DNA from: DASPTH01 sp035623515
Lineage (GTDB): Bacteria > Actinomycetota > Acidimicrobiia > IMCC26256 > DASPTH01
Direction of reading: 5' to 3'
Length of the DNA stretch: 7,980 nt
Assembly: GCA_035623515.1 (NCBI GenBank)
Contig: DASPTH010000219.1
Span: 1 to 7,980 of the forward strand
In this document: one piece after another, positions 1-7,415 of the stretch
How the letters are laid out: every line of letters starts with the position of its first letter
Position numbering within the stretch: position 1 is the first letter of the stretch
Made by a program: the position numbers and the translations under genes
Notes under the pieces: generated by a model
The model's input: only the letters and a program-made list of their open reading frames with translations
Database searches by the model: none
What the model was told of the DNA's origin: nothing

Positions 1-443
1 GTCGCCGTCGCCGGCGTCGGCGCGGCGCGTTCTGGCTCTTGTTCCTCGTGCTCGTCCTCGTCGGCGTCGGCTCGGCGGCGGTCCTGTTCGGCTGGAGCCC
101 CGGTGGTTCGAGCAACCCGTCGGCCACGGACCTCACGACGACCACGACGACGTCGGGCCTTCCCCACATCCCGCCCGCCCGGTTGTACAAGACGACCGAT
201 GGGGTGAACGTGCGCGCCGGTCCGGCGACGACGTACCCGACCATCGGCACGATCGAGACGGGCGTCCCGGTGCTCGTGGTGTGCGCGATCGACGGCGAGA
301 ACGTCAACGGGCCCGGCGGCCCGACGAACCAGTGGGTGCGTATCGTCTTCAACGGCAAGGCCGGTTACATCACCGCGGCATACGTCAGCATCGGACCCGA
401 GATCAACGACCCCCGGCAGATCGGGCGGTGCCCGCCGGTGTAG
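1..443 (+). CDS. Membrane-anchored bacterial SH3-domain protein, 5' end outside the window
   Basis: The reading frame is open from the first complete codon (position 3) to the TAG at 441-443, so 146 residues are visible and the true start lies upstream. A TTG at 39 could serve as a start, but it falls inside a hydrophobic helix and is unlikely. Before it the frame reads seven consecutive arginines, then GAFWLL. The order is therefore a basic cytoplasmic tail, one transmembrane helix (about visible residues 10-30, ending VLFGW), a Ser/Thr-rich linker with six consecutive Thr, and an extracytoplasmic SH3-like domain over roughly the last 85 residues. The domain begins TDGVNVRAGPATTYPTIG, the typical NVRxGPxTxYxxIG opening of SH3_3 domains, and contains NQWVRIVFNGKAGYI. 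Such domains usually bind peptidoglycan or cell-wall ligands; that role is inferred. A loop (DGENVNGPGGPTNQW) lengthens the domain centre. The partner or enzyme it serves is unknown. Confidence 0.75.
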   Translation, partial: RRRRRRRGAFWLLFLVLVLVGVGSAAVLFGWSPGGSSNPSATDLTTTTTTSGLPHIPPARLYKTTDGVNVRAGPATTYPTIGTIETGVPVLVVCAIDGENVNGPGGPTNQWVRIVFNGKAGYITAAYVSIGPEINDPRQIGRCPPV

Positions 444-494
444 GTCGGGCGCGAGCGCACGAGGAGAACAGGTGTCGGATCGAGAGGAGACAGG

Positions 495-812
495 GTGGAC
501 GTGAGCAGGCTGCGACCGCTCGAGCGCCGCATCGTGCGGTGGGCGCAAGAGGGTGTGCCCCACGACGAGATCGGTCGTCGCTTCCGGCGCGGCCCCGACT
601 TCGTCGAGCAGGTGATCATGCTCGCCTCGCTGCCCGACCGTCACGCCGGACCCGACGCCGCCGGGCGCGAGCTGCGGCCACTCGAGCGACGGATCCTGGA
701 CTGGCGCGCGGCCGGTGCGTCGCACGCCGAGATCGCGCCCCGGTTCCGGCGCAGCGAGTCGTTCGTCGCCCGCGTGGAGGAACTGGCCCGCTACAAGCTG
801 GACGCGCGCTGA
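495..812 (+). CDS. Small protein of two tandem helix-turn-helix-like repeats
   Basis: A 105-residue protein with a GTG start at 495, preceded by GAGGAG at 484-489 with 5 bases of spacing. A second in-frame GTG at 501 is an alternative. The protein consists of two copies of a ~39-residue unit, at residues 6-44 and 60-98 (54-residue period), with about 22 identical positions. Both copies begin LRPLERRI and share a Trp, a turn Gly, His-x-Glu-Ile, RFRR, and FVxxV followed by LA. The pattern of helix, glycine turn, EI and a basic helix resembles the HTH of LuxR/sigma region 4 proteins, so DNA binding is plausible but inferred. No sensor, receiver or catalytic domain is present. It lies 51 bases after the SH3 gene on the same strand and could be co-transcribed. 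The family is not recognised with certainty. Confidence 0.72.
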   Translation: MDVSRLRPLERRIVRWAQEGVPHDEIGRRFRRGPDFVEQVIMLASLPDRHAGPDAAGRELRPLERRILDWRAAGASHAEIAPRFRRSESFVARVEELARYKLDAR

Positions 813-865
813 ACCACGTGCGCTGACTCTTCCCGCGTTCTCGCGTCCTCCTTACGCGGCGTCCG

Positions 866-871
866 TACGGT
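866..871 (+). promoter_or_regulatory. Possible -10 hexamer before the ferredoxin gene
   Basis: TACGGT fits the TAnnnT pattern of an actinobacterial -10 box. It would place the transcript start near 878-879, giving a leader of about 24 bases that carries the AGGAGG site at 891-896. No convincing -35 box was found at the expected distance. This is pattern matching only. Confidence 0.25.
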
Positions 872-890
872 CGGTCGCATGCGAACGACG

Positions 891-896
891 AGGAGG
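891..896 (+). promoter_or_regulatory. Ribosome-binding site that decides the ferredoxin start
   Basis: A perfect AGGAGG lies 6 bases before the ATG at 903. An earlier in-frame ATG at 879 would give an eight-residue extension (MRTTRRTD). It has no Shine-Dalgarno sequence, and the AGGAGG would then be inside the coding sequence. The start at 903 is therefore preferred. Confidence 0.8.
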
Positions 897-902
897 ACCG
901 AC

Positions 903-1133
903 ATGTTGCAGGTGAGCGTGCGGCAGCGCCGCTGCGTGGGCAACGGCTGCTGCGCCGAGATCGCGCCGGAGATCTTCGTGCTCGGCGAGAACGACGTGGC
1001 CTTCGTCTGCCAGGGCGGCCAGGTGCTGCCCGGCGAGGCCACCGCGATCGTTCCCGAGCACCTCGAGGCGGCAGTGCTCGAAGCCGCCGACGAGTGCCCG
1101 GCCGAGTGCATCCTGGTGGAGCTCGCGCGCTGA
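903..1133 (+). CDS. Single-cluster ferredoxin (P450-redox-partner type)
   Basis: A 76-residue cytoplasmic electron carrier starting at the ATG at 903, chosen from the AGGAGG site. The N-terminal motif at residues 11-17 is CVGNGCC, followed by APEIF. The C-terminal motif is CP at residues 65-66. This matches the CxxXxxC...CP signature of small [3Fe-4S] or [4Fe-4S] ferredoxins that donate electrons to cytochrome P450s and similar oxygenases in actinobacteria. The expected ligands are Cys11, Cys17 and Cys65. The variable fourth-ligand position (residue 14) is Asn, rather than His, Ala or Cys, which makes a [3Fe-4S] cluster likely or the cluster type uncertain. Cys16, Cys36 and Cys69 are additional cysteines. 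No P450 or reductase gene is in the window, so the partner is unknown. The gene lies 90 bases after the HTH gene. Confidence 0.88.
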   Translation: MLQVSVRQRRCVGNGCCAEIAPEIFVLGENDVAFVCQGGQVLPGEATAIVPEHLEAAVLEAADECPAECILVELAR

Positions 1134-1161
1134 TCGACTCCCCTGCGTCTCGCCCGCGCGC

Positions 1162-1167
1162 CATAGT
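1162..1167 (+). promoter_or_regulatory. Possible -10 hexamer for a leaderless hydrolase mRNA
   Basis: CATAGT ends 6 bases before the ATG at 1174. No purine-rich Shine-Dalgarno sequence better than GGGCGG precedes that ATG. The spacing would put the transcript start at or next to the A of the ATG, as in leaderless actinobacterial genes. A -35 element at normal spacing is not evident. Confidence 0.3.
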
Positions 1168-1173
1168 GGGCGG

Positions 1174-2088
1174 ATGCGCTGGCGATCGGGCACGGTGGTC
1201 ACCACCGTTGCCGCGCTGGTCCTCGCACTGGCGCCGGTACACGCGGCGGTCGCAGCCGACGCGTCGTCCGGCGCGGGCGTCACCGTCGCCCACGACGTCG
1301 TGTACCGCACGGTCGACGGGGCACCCCAGCTCCTCGATGCGTACGTGCCCACCGCCGACACGGTCGAGCGCCCGGTGATCCTGCTGGTGCACGGGGGCGC
1401 GTGGCGCGGCGGCGACAAGACGAACCTCGTCGCCGAGGGCATGAAGCTCGCGCAGCTCGGCTACGTCGCCTTCTCCGTGAACTACCGGCTCACGCCTACG
1501 TACGCCTACCCGGCCGCGGTCGACGACGTACAGGCCGCAGTGCGGTGGGTGCGCGCGCCGAAGCAGGTGAAGACGTACGAGACCGACCCGAAGCGCGTCG
1601 GAGCGCTCGGCGCGTCGGCGGGCGGTCACCTCGTGGGCATGTTGGCCACGCTCGGGCAGGGGTCACGCACGAGCGGGGCGCGCATCCGCGCCGCGGTGAG
1701 CTGGTCGGGCCCGATGGACTTCAACCTCTGGCCGCTCGCGCAGTTCGGCCGAGAGCCGCCGGGCGGCGACGACCTCGCCTCCGACGTGCTGAGCTTCCTC
1801 GGCTGCCCCACGGGTGATCCCTGCCCGAACGCGACGCGTGCTTCGCCCATCAGCCACGTCGACAAGACCGACGCCCCGATGCTCCTCGCCAACTCCACCG
1901 ACGAGCTCGTCCCCCTGGCGCATGCCACCACGATGGACGCGGCGCTGAAGGCGGCGGGGGTGCCCGACCAGCTCGTCGTGTTCCCGGGCGACCGGCACGC
2001 GCAGGCGTTCGCCGACGACGTGTGGCCGCAAACCGTCGCGTTCCTCGAGCAGTACGTCGGGAAGCCCCCGTCCGCGAACCCGAAGTGA
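1174..2088 (+). CDS. Secreted alpha/beta-hydrolase (BD-FAE/HSL-like esterase)
   Basis: A 304-residue protein starting at the ATG at 1174. The N-terminus has two Arg, a hydrophobic core (about residues 7-22) and an AVA site near residues 25-27, giving a Sec-type signal peptide with likely cleavage around residue 27. The mature part is a complete alpha/beta-hydrolase. It has the oxyanion-hole motif HGGAW (73-77), the nucleophile elbow GASAGG (146-151) with Ser148, a probable acidic residue Asp243 in STDELVP, and a probable catalytic His275 in GDRHAQAF. HGGxW with GxSAGG is typical of carboxylesterases of the BD-FAE/hormone-sensitive-lipase-like group, which hydrolyse short-chain or acetyl esters. 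The natural substrate cannot be told. Two cysteines (211 and 217) flank a short loop and could form a disulfide outside the cell. It follows the ferredoxin gene by 40 bases but is functionally unrelated on present evidence. Confidence 0.88.
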   Translation: MRWRSGTVVTTVAALVLALAPVHAAVAADASSGAGVTVAHDVVYRTVDGAPQLLDAYVPTADTVERPVILLVHGGAWRGGDKTNLVAEGMKLAQLGYVAFSVNYRLTPTYAYPAAVDDVQAAVRWVRAPKQVKTYETDPKRVGALGASAGGHLVGMLATLGQGSRTSGARIRAAVSWSGPMDFNLWPLAQFGREPPGGDDLASDVLSFLGCPTGDPCPNATRASPISHVDKTDAPMLLANSTDELVPLAHATTMDAALKAAGVPDQLVVFPGDRHAQAFADDVWPQTVAFLEQYVGKPPSANPK

Positions 2089-2139
2089 TCCAAGGGCCTG
2101 AGACGAGACCACCGAAGAGGAACGAACGAGGAGAGCGCG

Positions 2140-2268
2140 ATGGCGAAGTACGCGCTGGCGTATGTGGGTCACAGCGGGATGCCCGAGTCGACGAGGCGAT
2201 GGACATGTGACCGATCGCGCCCACGGCGGTTCGCGTTTCGGAGCGTTCGGGTCCCAGCCGGCCGTTAG
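2140..2268 (+). pseudogene. Probable 5' remnant of a YCII/DGPF-domain gene
   Basis: GAGGAG at 2128-2133 sits 6 bases before the ATG at 2140 in a purine-rich leader, a strong translation start. The first 17 residues (MAKYALAYVGHSGMPES) resemble the beginning of actinobacterial YCII-related/DGPF proteins, which start with a Met-Lys-Tyr beta-strand and a GxMPE turn. After residue 17 the frame loses that resemblance and becomes Arg-rich. It ends at the TAG at 2266-2268, giving 42 residues against roughly 100 or more for the family. Read one frame back, the bases after MPES give DEAMDM and a TGA at 2208-2210, which looks more like family sequence. This suggests a frameshift plus loss of the 3' part. 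It could instead be a genuine small peptide gene. The similarity is judged from memory of the family. Confidence 0.4.
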
Positions 2269-2271
2269 CCT
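2266..2271 (+). promoter_or_regulatory. Possible -10 hexamer before xseA
   Basis: TAGCCT (TAnnnT) lies 9 bases before the xseA ATG, which has no Shine-Dalgarno sequence (the preceding bases are CGTCGCACC). A leaderless or very short-leader transcript would fit. No clear -35 box was seen. Its first three bases are also the stop codon of the small ORF at 2140-2268. Confidence 0.3.
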
Positions 2272-2280
2272 CGTCGCACC

Positions 2281-3624
2281 ATGAGCCAGGAGACCTTCGA
2301 CCTCGGCGACGTGCCCGCCGAGCCGACCTTCTCGGTGGGCGAGCTCACCACGCAGGTGAGCGACGCCCTCCGGCGCGCCTTCCCCGAGCAGGTCTGGGTG
2401 CGGGGAGAGGTCCAGAACCTGAAGCGGTACTCGAGCGGCCACACCTATTTCTCCCTCGTCGAGAAGGGCACGGGCACCGGCGACAAGATGCGGGCGCGTC
2501 TCGAGTGCGTGCTGTTCCGTGACGACCGACCCGCCGTCAACCGTGCCCTGAAGCAGGTGCCGGGGGCCGAGCTCGGCAACGACGTCGAGGTGCGGATCCG
2601 CGGCCGGGTGTCGGTCTACCAGGGGAAGCTGCAGCTCGTCATGAGCGCGATCGACCCCGTGTTCACGGTCGGGGGCATCGCGGCCAACCGGGACAAGGTG
2701 CTGCGGGCGCTCGCCGCCGACGGCGTGCTCGACGCGAACCCGCGCCTGCCCATGCCGCTCGTGCCCCTGCGTGTCGGCCTCGTCACGAGCGAGGGGAGCG
2801 CGGCGTACCACGACTTCGTGCACGAGTTGGAGGCGAGCGGGTTCGCTTTCCGTGTGGCGGTGCTCGACGTGCGGGTGCAGGGCGCGGCTGCGTCCCGCCG
2901 GATCGTGTGGGCGCTGCGACAGCTCGCGGCACGTGCGTTCGACGTCGTCGTGCTCGCGCGCGGCGGCGGATCGCGCGCCGATCTGGCACCGTTCGACACC
3001 GAGCTCGTCGCGCGTGCGATCGCGGCGATGCCGATACCGGTGCTCACCGGCGTGGGCCACGAAGTCGACCGCAGCGTGGCCGACGAGGTCGCGCACACCG
3101 CGTGCAAGACGCCCACCGCGTGTGCGCAGACCCTCGTTCAGCGCGTGCGCGCGTTCGTCGACGACCTCGACGACGCCGCGCATCGCGTCTCGTCGCTGGC
3201 GCGCTCACGCGCCGCGATCGCCTCGCACCAGCTCGACGATGCCGCGCGTCGCGTGCAGCGCGACGCGCCGTCCGCGCTGGCGCGCCAGCGCACTCGCGTC
3301 GACCGTGCGCACGGGAGGGCGCAGGAGCTGGCGCGCCGGCGGGCGCGCGACGCGTCCCGCGACCTCGACGACTGCACGCGGCGGCTGGGCGACCTCGGGC
3401 GACGCGGCGTGGCCACCGCCGGCCGCCGGCTCGACGCCGCGGAGCGCGCCGTGCGGGCGCTCGATCCGCGCCGCGTCCTCGAGCGCGGTTACACGATCAC
3501 CCGCGCGGCCGACGGCCGCGTGGTGCGGCGTGTCGCGGAGGTGGCGGTGGGCGGCGAGCTCGTCACCGAGCTGCCGGCGGGGCGCATCACCAGCCGGGTC
3601 GAGGCCGCCGAGGACGACGCATGA
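2281..3624 (+). CDS. xseA: Exodeoxyribonuclease VII large subunit
   Basis: A 447-residue protein, the normal length for XseA. With XseB it forms exonuclease VII, which degrades single-stranded DNA from both ends into oligonucleotides during repair. The N-terminal OB-fold (about 17-127) includes VWVRGEVQNLKRYSSGHTYF, the ssDNA-binding region. The catalytic domain follows, with VGLVTSEGSAAYHDF (165-179), ARGGGSRADLAPFD (226-239), IPVLTGVGHEVDRSVADEVA (252-271) and TPTACAQ (277-283). These are the RGGGS, GHExD and PTxxA signatures of the family. Residues ~285-395 are a long Arg/Ala-rich helical region, the coiled coil that binds XseB copies. A small C-terminal beta segment contains ERGYTIT (401-407). 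The ATG at 2281 is supported by the family-like N-terminus. The stop overlaps the xseB start by 4 bases (ATGA), implying translational coupling. Confidence 0.96.
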   Translation: MSQETFDLGDVPAEPTFSVGELTTQVSDALRRAFPEQVWVRGEVQNLKRYSSGHTYFSLVEKGTGTGDKMRARLECVLFRDDRPAVNRALKQVPGAELGNDVEVRIRGRVSVYQGKLQLVMSAIDPVFTVGGIAANRDKVLRALAADGVLDANPRLPMPLVPLRVGLVTSEGSAAYHDFVHELEASGFAFRVAVLDVRVQGAAASRRIVWALRQLAARAFDVVVLARGGGSRADLAPFDTELVARAIAAMPIPVLTGVGHEVDRSVADEVAHTACKTPTACAQTLVQRVRAFVDDLDDAAHRVSSLARSRAAIASHQLDDAARRVQRDAPSALARQRTRVDRAHGRAQELARRRARDASRDLDDCTRRLGDLGRRGVATAGRRLDAAERAVRALDPRRVLERGYTITRAADGRVVRRVAEVAVGGELVTELPAGRITSRVEAAEDDA

Positions 3625-3839
3625 GTGCCGACGAGATCGGATACGCCGACGCCATGGTCGAGCTCGACGAGATCCTCGCCGAGCTCGAAGCCGACGACCT
3701 CGACGTCGACGTGCTCGCCGAGCGGGTCAAGCGCGCCAGCGAGCTGATCCAGCTGTGTCGCACTCGTATCGCGCGTGCGCAAGCCGACGTCGACCGGATC
3801 GTCACCGACCTGGAGTCGTTCGGCCCCGCCGATGAGTGA
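3621..3839 (+). CDS. xseB: Exodeoxyribonuclease VII small subunit
   Basis: A 72-residue acidic helical protein, the usual size for XseB. Several copies wrap the XseA coiled coil to make active exonuclease VII. The family pattern is clear: YADAMVELDEILAELE (8-23), then DDLDVDVLAERVKRASELI (25-43), then a helix beginning QLCRTRIARAQADVDRI. The ATG at 3621 overlaps the xseA TGA. GAGGA at 3610-3614 lies 6 bases upstream inside xseA, so the gene can also initiate on its own. Its TGA at 3837-3839 is inside the first codons of the acetyltransferase gene. Confidence 0.95.
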   Translation: MSADEIGYADAMVELDEILAELEADDLDVDVLAERVKRASELIQLCRTRIARAQADVDRIVTDLESFGPADE

Positions 3840-4635
3840 CGCCCGCGGTCCCGAGTCGCTCGAGACCGGGTGGCTCGCCGGCACGCCCGCGGGCGACACG
3901 CTGCTGCGGCGCTACGTCCTCGCGAACGCGGAGTGGATGGAGGCGGTCGCGCGCGCGTCCGGCCGCCCCGTTTTGCGCACCGACGACCTGGTCGTGGTCG
4001 ACGAGCACTCCCCGCACCTGCTGATGAACACCGGCATCCTCGTGCGGCCGGTCGAGCCCGGGCGCGAGGAGGCGATCGTCGCCGACCTCGCGGAGTTCTT
4101 CACCGGTGGCGACGAGCCGTACTCGTTGTTCTGTCCGTGGCCGACCGACCTGGCGGGCCTGGTGGTTGTCGGCCACCCACCGCTGATGCTGCGACCGGCC
4201 GCGAGTGCCGTGCCGCCCGTCCCGCCGGGGCTCGAGATCGCCGTGGCGACGGTCCGCGAGGAGCTCGACGAGTACGAGCAGGTGCTCGTCGACGGTTTTC
4301 CGCTCGCCGAGCTCCAGCCGTGGCGTTCGGGTGTGGTGTTCCATCCCGCGAACCTGCACGTTCCGGGGGTGCAGTTCTTCGTGGGCCGTGCCGGCGGCCG
4401 CGCGGTGACGGTCGCGATGTCGATCGTGGGTTGCGGCGTCAACCACGTGGAGTTCGTCGCGACGATGCCCGATGCTCGGGGCCGCGGCTACGGCGAGGCG
4501 GTCACGTGGGCGGCCACCATGGCTGCGCCCGAGCTGCCGTCGCTCCTCATCGCGTCCGACATGGGCCGGCCCGTCTACGAGCGGATGGGCTATCTGGCCC
4601 TCGTGCGCTGGACCCTGCTCGTGGGGCGCCGCTGA
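3832..4635 (+). CDS. GNAT-family N-acetyltransferase
   Basis: A 267-residue protein. The ATG at 3832 is preferred because it overlaps the xseB stop by 8 bases; the frame extends further upstream only inside xseB. The C-terminal half (about 134-267) is a GNAT domain. VEFVATMPDARGRGYGEAV (206-224) carries the acetyl-CoA pyrophosphate-binding signature R/QxxGxG (R216, G219, G221), and GRPVYERMGYLALVRW (245-260) is the typical 'xxYxxxGF/Y' end of the fold. The N-terminal ~130 residues match no motif recognised here. They may be a degenerate second GNAT unit or a substrate-binding extension. The protein would transfer an acetyl group from acetyl-CoA to an amine, but the substrate is unknown. No strong Shine-Dalgarno sequence precedes it, so translation probably depends on re-initiation after xseB. 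A direct link to exonuclease VII is not shown. Confidence 0.85.
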   Translation: MSDARGPESLETGWLAGTPAGDTLLRRYVLANAEWMEAVARASGRPVLRTDDLVVVDEHSPHLLMNTGILVRPVEPGREEAIVADLAEFFTGGDEPYSLFCPWPTDLAGLVVVGHPPLMLRPAASAVPPVPPGLEIAVATVREELDEYEQVLVDGFPLAELQPWRSGVVFHPANLHVPGVQFFVGRAGGRAVTVAMSIVGCGVNHVEFVATMPDARGRGYGEAVTWAATMAAPELPSLLIASDMGRPVYERMGYLALVRWTLLVGRR

Positions 4636-4654
4636 ATCTCGTGACCGCGACGGC

Positions 4655-5419
4655 TCAGCTCGCCTGGCCCGCGAGCTTCCGGTTCTTGAACTGCGCCTTC
4701 ACGTAGTCGCGCGCCAGGATGGCGATGAAGTCGATGCTGATCTCCTTCGGGCAGGCCTTCTCGCACTCGCCGTGCCAGGTGCACGACCCGAAGTAGCTCT
4801 CCATCGTCTCGACCATGTTCACCACGCGGGCGTAACGCTCGGGCTGGCCCTGCGGCAGCAGGTTCAGGTGCGCGACCTTCGCCGCGGTGAAGAGCTGCGC
4901 GGCGCCGTTCGGGCACGCGGCCACGCACGCGCCGCACCCGATGCACGCCGCCGCGTCCATTGCCGCGTCGGCCGCCTCCTTGGGCACGAGGATGAGGTTG
5001 GCGTCGGGCGCGCTGCCGGTGGGCGCGGTGATGTAGCCACCCGCCTCGACGATGCGGTCGAGCGCGGTGCGGTCGACGACCAGGTCGCGGATGACGGGGA
5101 AGGCGCGGGCGCGCCACGGCTCGACGGTGATGAGGTCGCCGTCGTCGAACTTGCGCATGTGGAGCTGGCACGTGGCGGTGCCGGTCTCGGGGCCGTGGGC
5201 ACGGCCGTTGATCATCATCGAGCACGACCCGCAGATGCCTTCGCGGCAGTCGTGGTCGAACGCCACCGGCTCACGCCCGTTCGCGATCAACCGCTCGTTG
5301 AGCACGTCGAACAGCTCGAGGAACGACATGTCGGGGCTCACGCCCGGCACGTCGTACTCCTCGAAGGCTCCGGTCGCGGTCGGCCCCGCCTGCCGCCACA
5401 CCCGCAACTTCAGGTCCAT
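4655..5419 (-). CDS. sdhB: Succinate dehydrogenase/fumarate reductase iron-sulfur subunit
   Basis: A 254-residue peripheral subunit that carries electrons from the SdhA flavin to quinone in the membrane. All expected cluster ligands are visible. The [2Fe-2S] ligands are Cys58, Cys63, Cys66 and Cys84 in the N-terminal ferredoxin-like domain (CREGICGSC). The [4Fe-4S] and [3Fe-4S] ligands are Cys159, 162, 165 and 169 (CIGCGACVAACP) plus Cys213, 219 and 223 (CTWHGECEKACP). Length and motifs match the actinobacterial Sdh1 type. The start at 5419 (MDLKLRVWRQ) is chosen by homology-like sequence and by the purine-rich GAGGAAAGAGAG upstream. The frame also stays open upstream through the palindrome and into sdhA antisense, but that part is not protein-like. 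It follows sdhA by 73 bases, nearly all occupied by the palindrome. The gene converges on the GNAT gene with 19 bases between stops. Confidence 0.95.
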   Translation of the reverse strand: MDLKLRVWRQAGPTATGAFEEYDVPGVSPDMSFLELFDVLNERLIANGREPVAFDHDCREGICGSCSMMINGRAHGPETGTATCQLHMRKFDDGDLITVEPWRARAFPVIRDLVVDRTALDRIVEAGGYITAPTGSAPDANLILVPKEAADAAMDAAACIGCGACVAACPNGAAQLFTAAKVAHLNLLPQGQPERYARVVNMVETMESYFGSCTWHGECEKACPKEISIDFIAILARDYVKAQFKNRKLAGQAS

Positions 5420-5435
5420 CTGCTCTCTTTCCTCG

Positions 5436-5485
5436 GTTTTGGCGTCTTTGAGTGGGGCTATAGCCCCACTCAAAGACGCCAAAAC
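5436..5485. repeat. Perfect 50-base palindrome between sdhA and sdhB
   Basis: Two 25-base arms are exact reverse complements, centred between 5460 and 5461 with no spacer. As RNA this would fold into a 23-bp stem with a UAUA loop. The arms run from GTTTTGGCGTC to GGGGCTA, then mirror. GC is 26/50, clearly below the flanking genes. It begins 7 bases after the sdhA stop and ends 16 bases before the sdhB start, directly next to the sdhB ribosome-binding region. On either strand the T-run is 5' of the stem and the A-run 3', the reverse of an intrinsic terminator, so termination is unlikely. An mRNA stability or processing hairpin, a dispersed palindromic element, or (less likely) an assembly fold-back are possible. 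Confidence 0.95.
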
Positions 5486-5492
5486 GAACGGG

Positions 5493-7411
<1,919 letters not shown>

Positions 7412-7415
<4 letters not shown>

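Noticed and set aside
879..902. Upstream ATG at 879 as the ferredoxin start
   Set aside because: It would add an unusual MRTTRRTD extension and bury a perfect AGGAGG that is ideally placed for the ATG at 903.
813..902. Short gap between the HTH and ferredoxin genes as a site for an RNA gene
   Set aside because: No tRNA-like cloverleaf, strong hairpin or terminator was seen; only the possible -10 and ribosome-binding site of the ferredoxin gene are supported.
1663..3183. 506-codon open frame on the - strand opposite the esterase and xseA
   Set aside because: It spans two genes with clear catalytic motifs on the other strand and has an Arg/His/Glu-rich composition typical of an antisense shadow.
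2907..3620. N-terminal extension of xseB within xseA
   Set aside because: The long frame before 3621 is an Arg-rich shadow of xseA. XseB proteins are about 70-80 residues and the ATGA overlap gives the natural start.
5436..5485. The palindrome as a bidirectional rho-independent terminator
   Set aside because: T-runs lie 5' and A-runs 3' of the stem on both strands, with no T-tract after the stem. A terminator between sdhA and sdhB would also split a complex whose subunits are needed together.
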